Shown: positions 57,701 to 64,000 of the stretch, one piece after another
Position numbering within the stretch: the first letter of the stretch is position 1
How the letters are laid out: each line of letters opens with the position of its first letter
DNA from: Klebsormidium nitens
Lineage: Eukaryota; Streptophyta; Klebsormidiophyceae; Klebsormidiales; Klebsormidiaceae
Length of the DNA: 64,000 nucleotides
NCBI GenBank assembly: GCA_000708835.1
Contig: DF237242.1
Span: 45,950 to 109,949 of the forward strand
Direction of reading: 5' to 3'
Notes under the pieces: model-generated
Told to the model about the DNA's origin: nothing
The model's database searches: none
What the model saw: the letters and a program-made list of their open reading frames with translations, nothing else
Program-made: the position numbers and the translations under genes

Positions 57701-59955
57701 CCGGGTCACAAGTAACCCCCGGCCAACCGTGCTTGGAGCAGGGGTCGACGGTGGTCATCCAGCCGGGGGGGTACCAGCTGATGCGAATGCCCTCCAGGAT
57801 GCGCCGGTCGGGGCGGAACTGCGCGTACCACTCGTTGCACTTGTCTGTGGTTCGCTGGCCATTGTTGGTGTCGCGGTCCATGCAGTTGTTGGCAATCTGG
57901 GCAATGGTGAGACGGGTTTGGTTAGCCGTGACCACAAGTGGTTAGCTACCGCCGATGATTGGATGTGACCGCGTAAGCCTTGATTGCAGCGCTTTTCGTG
58001 GTTGTGACCTGGGGGGGGGGCATCACCGCCCAAAGCTTCAAATTTCATCTGATATGGAGCAAGTGATGAGATAACGACGATCAACAAGATTGACTTTGCA
58101 AACACGGTTCTGTTGAACTATGTTCTTGAAGACAGACAAAGTAACGAATCTGCCCAACCCACGGCGGCAGGTTCTTTCCAGCGTCACAACAGTTTTGAGG
58201 GCCACAAAGTCCAGAGGTTATTCATAGTGACATACATCTCAAAGTCCCCAAACCCAATCGAACTCCAAAAGTCCCCAACAAGCTTTGTCTGTCACACCAG
58301 TTTCCTTTTTGATACCGCCATCTAGATATCACCTTTCTTTAAGAATATCAAACACAAATGACAACACAACTAATCCATAAAAACTATCCAAACTGCTTCA
58401 ACATGTACCGCACAAGTAAATATAGAGCCACCACTGCAAGTCACTCTGCTTGAAAGTGATCTCATGGTTCCCTCCGGACCATTGAAAAGTTCTAGCACCT
58501 GCTTGCTTGGATGTGAACAGGTCCGCAAATCCGTGCCTTCACACTATCCCTTGCAACCTCCAACATCCATCCAGGCACTGAAAATAAACTCTCCACTAAT
58601 TGAACCGCGTGCTTGGCGTTACCAGAAGAACTGCCGCAGAAGCTCACCCGAGTCAAAACATGCAAAAACCTGCTCCCAGAACCATGAATGCCAAGAGTGG
58701 CGACACATGATGACACTGACACTCCCCCATGTCGGGAAAAACCCTGTGGCCGCTCTGCGGTGACAGATTCGCGCGGCCAAAGTTGAAACTCGTCAGGGAT
58801 GCATCACAAGTTGCCCCTTGATCACCGCACATGAAAGCAGATACGCCAACCCCCAGTCCCAATGTCAAGACCCAGGCCACCACCATGTCGCCACCATACA
58901 GCAAAGCACAAAGCTGAAATGGTGACATCAGCAACGCACAGATGACATCATGCGGGCCGCGCCCCAGGGCGCCTGGAAAGAAAAGCTGCCATGACCAAAG
59001 CGTCCTAAGCCCCACCAGATTGGTCGACACCGGATGTGTGTGGGATGGTTCCGTGCAAGAACCATCAAAGAGCGCCCCAACTTGAAGGGTCTTGATGTAG
59101 GAAAATGATAAAATAGAAAGTTATGTGCGTGAAGAAGAAACAGAGCATCAAAGGCCTCACCACAGCGGGGTATTTGATGAGGCCCGTGAGCGTCTCCGGC
59201 AGCAGGCCCGTCAGGTAGTTGTCCTGCACATCCAGGATGGCCAGCTGCGGCGGTGCGAAGCTGGGCGAGACAGGCCCGCTCAGGCAGTTCCCCGCGAGGT
59301 GTAGCTCCGTTAGGCTCTGACATGCGCTCAGCTCCGCGGGGATGGGGCCTGAGATGAACGCGTTCGACAGGCGGATCACTTTCAGGCGCTGCAGGTTCTG
59401 CAGAGAGTTTGGGAGCGTCCCGAAGAGCTTGGAGTTGTCGAGTGAGAGGCCCTGCAACGCGGCCAGGTTGCCGAGCTCAGGAGGGAGGGTTCCGGACAGC
59501 GGTTGAGACAGCCCCGCCGCAACATGGGGGTCGGAAATGGAGACGACGCGCGTCTCGTTCCCAACCATGCTGCAGAGAATGCCGGGCCAGGGAGGCGTGC
59601 CGTTGGCCACCCCGCAGGGCGGCACGGACACATTCCACAGGCGGGGGTCAAGGTTCCATGCCTTTCGGACCGCCAGGAGCGCGGCAAAATCCGTTGCATT
59701 CAGCGTGCCGGTCTGCCCGGTCAACTCCTCGGAAACCCTCCCCACGAGCTGCGCAACCGGAGTTACCGACTCCAAGTCTTCTGAAGCCAGAATGCGCCTG
59801 GGACGCTGCAACCCCCCTGCATCTGGCCTGCCCCCCAAAGTTGCAACAGGAATGAAGACTATAACAGCCACAAGGATCGTTGGCAAAGCGAACAGGGGTG
59901 CCGGTGGCCGGGCCGACGACCCTCGAGTCTTCCGGCTCCGACAGGGAACCGCCAT
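51759..59955 (-). CDS. LRR receptor-like protein with tandem pseudokinase and TKL/Raf-like kinase
   Basis: Exons: 59955-59161, 57896-56889, 55778-54303, 53857-53675, 53220-53014, 52482-52285 and 51947-51759. All six introns are phase 0 and the product is 1351 residues. The N-terminus has a hydrophobic leader. Two ectodomain units follow, each with an LRR N-cap (CG...WPGILC; CSKHGWPGVTC), several LRRs and a cap of the form NCM-x-QRT-x-C-x-FYAQ or WYAQ. A membrane helix at about 534-560 is followed by RRKRR. Residues about 640-890 resemble a receptor-like kinase, but the lysine position is Arg (ILVR, 666), HRD is HGM (800) and DFG is DAG (820). After a linker, a complete kinase has GQGSFG, Lys1112, HRDLKTGN (Asp1208), DFG (Asp1226), APE and DVYSFGVILWEL, as in CTR1/Raf-like TKL kinases. 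Ligand and pathway are unknown. Confidence 0.85.
52085..52110 (-). repeat. Border echo upstream of kinase exon 7
   Basis: GTTCGTGGACGCCC at 52094 matches the exon-7 border GTTCGTGGACACCC at 51935, an offset of 159 bp. On the minus strand both read GGGyGTCCACGAAC after a pyrimidine-CTG/CAG end. The match is short, so this is the least certain of the set. Confidence 0.5.
52560..52750 (-). repeat. Two border echoes upstream of kinase exon 6 (DFG exon)
   Basis: On the minus strand exon 6 begins CCGCAG|GTGTGCGACTTCGGGCAG and goes on through TCCCGCCTGCTGAAC. The far copy (about 52749-52714) reads AAGTGTGCGACTTC, then TCTCGCCTGCTGAACGC, almost the same. The near copy (about 52609-52575) reads CTGCAGCTTTGCGACTCTTC followed by CCAATCTGC. 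Offsets are about 120 bp (real to near copy) and 146 bp (near to far). The motif duplicated encodes the kinase DFG segment. Confidence 0.85.
53268..53312 (-). repeat. Border echo upstream of kinase exon 5
   Basis: Minus strand: the real exon starts GCAG|GTGTACATCGTGACGGAG and the copy reads GCAG|CTGTACACGGTGATTGAG, offset about 86-89 bp. The copy translates LYTVIEYRVRGS against VYIVTEYLARGS in the exon, so most changes are conservative. It then runs to a stop and lacks a donor. This is the only echo where protein-level similarity is clearly retained over a dozen residues. Confidence 0.85.
55779..56888 (-). other. Intron 2 of the receptor-kinase gene
   Basis: It lies between the exon carrying the membrane helix and the pseudokinase exon, with donor CTG|GTGAGG and acceptor CCGCAG. 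I see no gene or convincing repeat in it apart from the short AAACCTGAAACC duplication near 56340-56360. Confidence 0.6.
57897..59160 (-). other. Intron 1 of the receptor-kinase gene
   Basis: A 1.26-kb intron joins the first LRR unit to the second. It contains a G run near 58009-58020. There is no supportable gene and no clear border echo. Confidence 0.6.
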
Positions 59956-61300
59956 GAGCTCAGCAGGCCATGAAGCTTGGCAGAAAGGGCATCTGCTTCC
60001 TCCGGGCTGCTGCGATTCATGTCCCTTAGGAACAGAAGATACTCACAACTGAACGGCCTCTCCCCAACTTGTTTTGCTAGAGCTCAGCAACTCTCTCGAC
60101 TCTCTCCGCCGCCATGCCCACATTTATCATCAACATGTCAACAGCGCCAACATGCAGGCCCATGCTGCCGGCGCCAGGGCCATCATCGTCCGCCGCTACG
60201 CTTCCCATGGTGGTTTAGTTCCTTTCAATGCTGCAGCCGTCCATGAAGACTCCAGACTTCGTCACTCCAGCATGAAGGGAGCTACGCCCGGAACGCGTTT
60301 CCTAACCGGGGGGCTACATCCATGACCATATTGGACCCCCCGAAAGGATCAATGTCGACACTTCTTCCTGTGTCAACATCGTCGATCTTCCTGATGCCAT
60401 CATCTGCTGTGGTTGAAGCGCGCTGCAAGTAGGTAACCAACCTACCAACTTTTGTGGTTAAGATAACTTGGAGTACAGTAGATCCATCTCAAGTTTCAAT
60501 ATGACCGGTACCGTTATACATATTATAGCAGCGTCGCCGTCGGCGTCGATAGTTAGACTCCAGAGCTGTGTTAGTGCAAACCGATTAGAATGACGTCACC
60601 CCACCCGCGTCCGATTTTGGCGGGCAGTCCCGGATATTGACTTTGGGGCGCGCACACCATGATGGGCCACAAGACGCGGCCGCGGAAATATTATACTATA
60701 GGGGCCGGCCGCCGGGCGTGAGTCACTCGGACGATAAGCGGCGCGCGCGCCATGATGGACAGGCTATAGCTCTTCTAGTACCGTAGCCGGACTGCGCGCG
60801 GCTCCGCACATTGAACCGTGGACTTCCGACCGTCGATCCGAGTACGTACGGTCACCAGGAGCAGGCCGGCTTGCATGCACTGCCCATGCCGGTATGGCGC
60901 GACCTTGCATTGGGGCAACCAAATGAAGTTGAACCTTATCGGACGGCCGGAATGCGTCCTCTTGATCCCTAAGTTCTCGCGATCGATCCGACGGTCGAGA
61001 AAATTCGAGTTTTGGCTTAGCGTCACCTGACTGATAACGGTACCGAAGAGGATTTTGCCGGCAGCCCCCCCGCTGCGAATCTGGCGCACCGCCGGAGCTG
61101 TTCGAAACGGTTACGATCGAATATTGGGCCTTCCGGCGGTCCGCCGTCCCGGGTGCCCTCCCAGTCTAGAGCCGTGAGTACTTAGGGAAAGAGGGAGGCC
61201 GGAAAGATGAGCAGAGGTGGTCGGAGTGTTAGACAGCGCTCCAAATCGATTCCAAAGGGGCAGCTTCGTGCATGTTGGTGCATGTTTGGGGGTTTGAGTC
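59956..61300. other. Upstream region of the kinase gene with palindrome-rich island 3
   Basis: The first few hundred bases should hold the promoter and leader of the minus-strand kinase gene. From about 60.45 to 61.15 kb the texture is again palindrome-rich: GCGCGCGC, GGCCGGCCGCC, CCGCGG, GATCGATC, TACGTACG and TTCGAA. A TGACGTCA site is at 60591-60598. I see no convincing gene. The transposon-like gene starts just after, at 61301. Confidence 0.5.
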
Positions 61301-63870
61301 ATGGCAGCCCCCACTGAGCACTACCAAGCCTCGGACCTAGCACAGATTGGACGCGGTCTGTATTACATAGGCGAGGAGTGCGTCCGACCGGCCGAGGTAG
61401 GGCAGTTTTCAAGCAACTGCATCACATGCAAGCAGCAAGTCTGGTCGAAAGCAGTCAGTACAGATGGAAGCTTGAGGCTGAGCCTGCGTGGCAGGAGCAC
61501 GATGAAGGGCTACCTCGTGAGCTGCAGCGTTCCAAAGAGCAAGCAAAAACGCCAACTCCTTTGCCTGGGCTGCGTGGACAAGCTTCGGATGGGGAAATTG
61601 AAGCTCAGCGCCGATGTAGAGAGCGTGAGTCTGTGCAACCGTGGTCATGGCCAGCAAGATGCGCTGATCTTTGAGCGCCAGGCCTCGGGGAGCTGGAGGC
61701 AAACGCTGGAGCTGACCAACGAGCTGCTCGAGGCTGTTGTGATTGCAAACGAGAGCACCGTGTCCCGAAAGAGGCCCAAAAAACCTGCAGCTGAGAGCGC
61801 ACTGAACAGGGGCATGCAAGCCGGCAGCCGCGCGCGCGAGATGCTGCCGGGTGAGTGCAACTATTTTCTTAATAGAACCTATGAAGATTTGCAATGCAAC
61901 AAGCGTCTGCCATCGATTGCGCTCGTCCCGCCAGATTTCAATGGACACACTGTCTGGCCTGTGCACATGCAAAAAGGGGGAGCACAAGGACCGACTACAT
62001 GCTGTTCATGGAATTTCTTGGAGCCCGTCACCCGAAAGGTGGGATCATGCGTAAGATCCCAGCTGCGATCTTGAGGTGCTCGTTCAGCTCCGACTGTGAG
62101 CAAGGCGTGAGGTTGTTTTCCGAGAGCGGTCAGGAAGTGTGCCTGAAAGATCTTGTTGGCACCTGCAGCCTGAGGCCCACATCGGCATCGCGGCCCAAGC
62201 TGCCCTCTTCCTGAGCGGCGTCCTGGAGGGCACGTGCCGCCTAGTTGTTCCTGCTGGAGTGGACGCCTATGCGGCCGCCCCCCTGCGGTTCTACATGACA
62301 TATTGGGATCACAACCGAGGGAGGCCGAAAGCGCTCGGCAAGCCCACCAAGGAGAAGGCGTTGCTCGAGGAATCCTGGTGGGATAGTCAGGGACACTTGA
62401 ACTGCTCATGCGATCGTGGCAGGCTGGCCAGGGACGCGCCTTGCGTTCACAAGCTGGTGCTTGCGGCCCTGGGTGCTTCGGGTTTGGAGCAGAGGGGCCT
62501 TCCCACGGCCAGGGAATTGGGAAGAGGAGCAGGGCTGGTCGAGCAGGTGGGTACGGACTCCACGGGGCGCTTCTTCGCAGCGAGGAGCAGCCCCAAAGGA
62601 GTCAGCCCCGCTCACAAGATGCTGCATCAAAGCATTGATGGGTTGTGGTACTGCCAGGGCAAGAGAGACGGCTGTCCGTCGCAGCACCACTGTAGCCACA
62701 TCATCGCGGCCGATCGGGCCGTCCGGGCGGGGCAGGTCCATTTTGCACAGGGGCTGCATCTTGGGCAGGATGCCCTAAGTAGAGCAAGGCAGTGGTTGGA
62801 GCGGTGGAACGGAGCGCTGCCGTTGCTCGGCAGGAGCAGGGAAGAGCGCGAGTTGCGTGCGAGCTACGAAGGGGCCGGCGAGGAGGAGGCGCACCTGATA
62901 GGCCTCATCTCCGGGCAGCGCCACGAGCCGGCCGGTTGCGCCGGTGTGGACTGCTTCTGTCAAGAGCATCAGCAATTGTTCGGGGCGGCTGAGCCGTCCA
63001 CATCAGCACTGCCCCGAGGGGTGGATGTGAGCGAGCCATGGACAGGGGTGCGTAGGAGCAAGCAGTGGTGGAGGAGTCATGCGGGTGAGGCTCCTTTGAC
63101 CGTGCGCGTGGCACCCCAGAGTGTGCGGGAGCCGCCCGCAGAGGCGTTGGGCAAGGAGGCGATCCGATGTTGGGTTTCCTCCTGCGGCAGCTGCACGTTG
63201 GAGGGTGCTCTACGGGGATGCCAGCATGAGGGGGTAGGAAGGGCCCCCGTCATGCTTCAGGAGACGCAGGCGGTCCAGGTGACCAAGCCGAAGCTGAGCC
63301 AGCTCAGCGACGCCCCGGACTTTCACGACCCGTGGGTGACGCGGCTGAGATGCGGACCGATTCGGGTCAGCAAGCTGGTGGGGAGAGACTTCCAGGAGCT
63401 AGGGGAACTCGGGGTGCTGAGCGCGCCATGCCCTCTCGAACCGCCTCCGTGCGGTGGGAAGTGAGTCGAGCTCTGGCAGGACGCGGTGGTGCATGCCTCG
63501 ACTTGGAGCCAGTCCGTGCGCACCAGAATGTACTCCTGCAAGTGCGCCAGGAAGCACAGTGTCCATTTCGATGGGGAGCACTTGGGGTTGTACGTCTGGA
63601 GCCGCCAGACGATTGTTGTACAGGAGAGCCTGCAACTGCTGCTCAAGCAGATGCAGCGGGGACAGTTGGGTTTTGGGGCGCTGCTGGAGGGGCAGCAGGA
63701 GGCCTTCCGGAGGGCACCAGAGTGCGCCGTCCTATCTGAAGAGACGTGGCGTAAGGCCAGCCTCGATTTCTTCCGGCTGGTGGGGCGGCAGATCCTGGAG
63801 TGCTGCAGCATATGCGGTCCCCATCCGGAGGTGAGCATCTTGATTGGAAGATGGAAAATGAGCCCCCTTG
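61301..63870 (+). pseudogene. Decayed SWIM zinc-finger / cysteine-cluster transposase-like gene; its 3' part lies beyond the window
   Basis: Coding-quality sequence runs from ATG 61301 but changes frame. Frame 1 covers 61301 to about 61.85-62.04 kb. A second frame covers about 61.89-62.16 kb (HCLACAHAKRG, CSFSSDCEQG). The third covers about 62.16-63.46 kb with a SWIM finger (CSCDRGRLARDAPCVHKLVL), CQGKRDGCPSQHHCSHI and VDCFCQEH. After an in-frame TGA at 63462-63464 the same frame continues with YSCKCARKHSVHFDGEHLGL, CCSICGPHPEV and a possible donor near 63831. SWIM and spaced C/H clusters followed by C-x2-CG-x-HP recall KDZ/MULE-like transposases; the catalytic core would lie to the right. 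Small introns could explain some frame changes: GAAAG|GTGGGA at 62038 to TGCAG at 62168 is in phase. The internal stop has no such rescue. Confidence 0.55.
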
Positions 63871-64000
63871 GATCTGCATAGCAATTGAGATGGTGGAGGC
63901 CCCTTGGATACTTTTTGAAAGGAGGGCTCAGGCCTTCACTGCTCAACTCAAAGCATGTCTTTGATGAAACCCGCAAGTCCTTGCACGTGTTGCTTCTACC

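Noticed and set aside
63462-63464. TGA as selenocysteine codon
   Set aside because: No selenoprotein motif or downstream SECIS-like hairpin seen, and the same gene has other signs of decay.
1-64000. CRISPR arrays, rRNA and tRNA genes, prokaryotic operons
   Set aside because: No regular short repeats with unique spacers, no cloverleaf or rRNA signatures; spliced genes show nuclear eukaryotic DNA.

Overview
The window is nuclear DNA of a eukaryote. Genes have GT-AG introns and GC-rich exons. Two genes show plant-type features: a receptor-like kinase with leucine-rich repeats (LRRs) and a protein with a plastid-type leader. Short telomere-type runs are of the plant TTTAGGG kind. Together with a decayed transposon-like gene carrying a SWIM zinc finger and cysteine clusters, this suggests a streptophyte green alga (Klebsormidium-like) or an early land plant. 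The taxon is an inference; nothing in the window names it.

Layout. (1) 1-8.1 kb: gene-poor, diverged head-to-tail satellite with a period near 1 kb, clearest as two units at 4.93-6.9 kb. (2) 8.9-14.6 kb, + strand: a secreted arabinogalactan-like protein joined to two alpha/beta-hydrolase domains; the first has lost its nucleophile serine. (3) 14.6-33.5 kb: no supportable gene, the same degenerate satellite, plus a palindrome-rich island and small tandem repeats. (4) 39.4-33.6 kb, - strand: an eight-exon conserved plant-like protein with a plastid-type leader. (5) about 40.7/42.5-50.3 kb, + strand: a DUF900-type alpha/beta hydrolase whose fold is split by very long insertions, with a MITE in one intron. 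(6) 60.0-51.8 kb, - strand: a seven-exon receptor-like protein with two LRR units, one membrane helix, a pseudokinase and a complete TKL/Raf-like kinase. (7) 61.3 kb to the right edge, + strand: a decayed SWIM/cysteine-cluster, transposase-like gene. The last four are separated by islands rich in short palindromes (50.3-51.7 and 60.3-61.2 kb).

The most unusual observation is a recurring structure at exon borders. In all four intact genes, introns carry degenerate tandem copies of the adjacent exon's edge together with its splice site. Unit lengths run from about 85 to 205 bp and most often 145-160 bp, and the copy next to the exon is the functional one. I found such 'border echoes' at nine or more borders, on both strands. 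They look like intron growth by repeated tandem duplication across splice sites. All exon models were built by eye from splice signals, reading-frame phase and family resemblance, with no transcript or database support.
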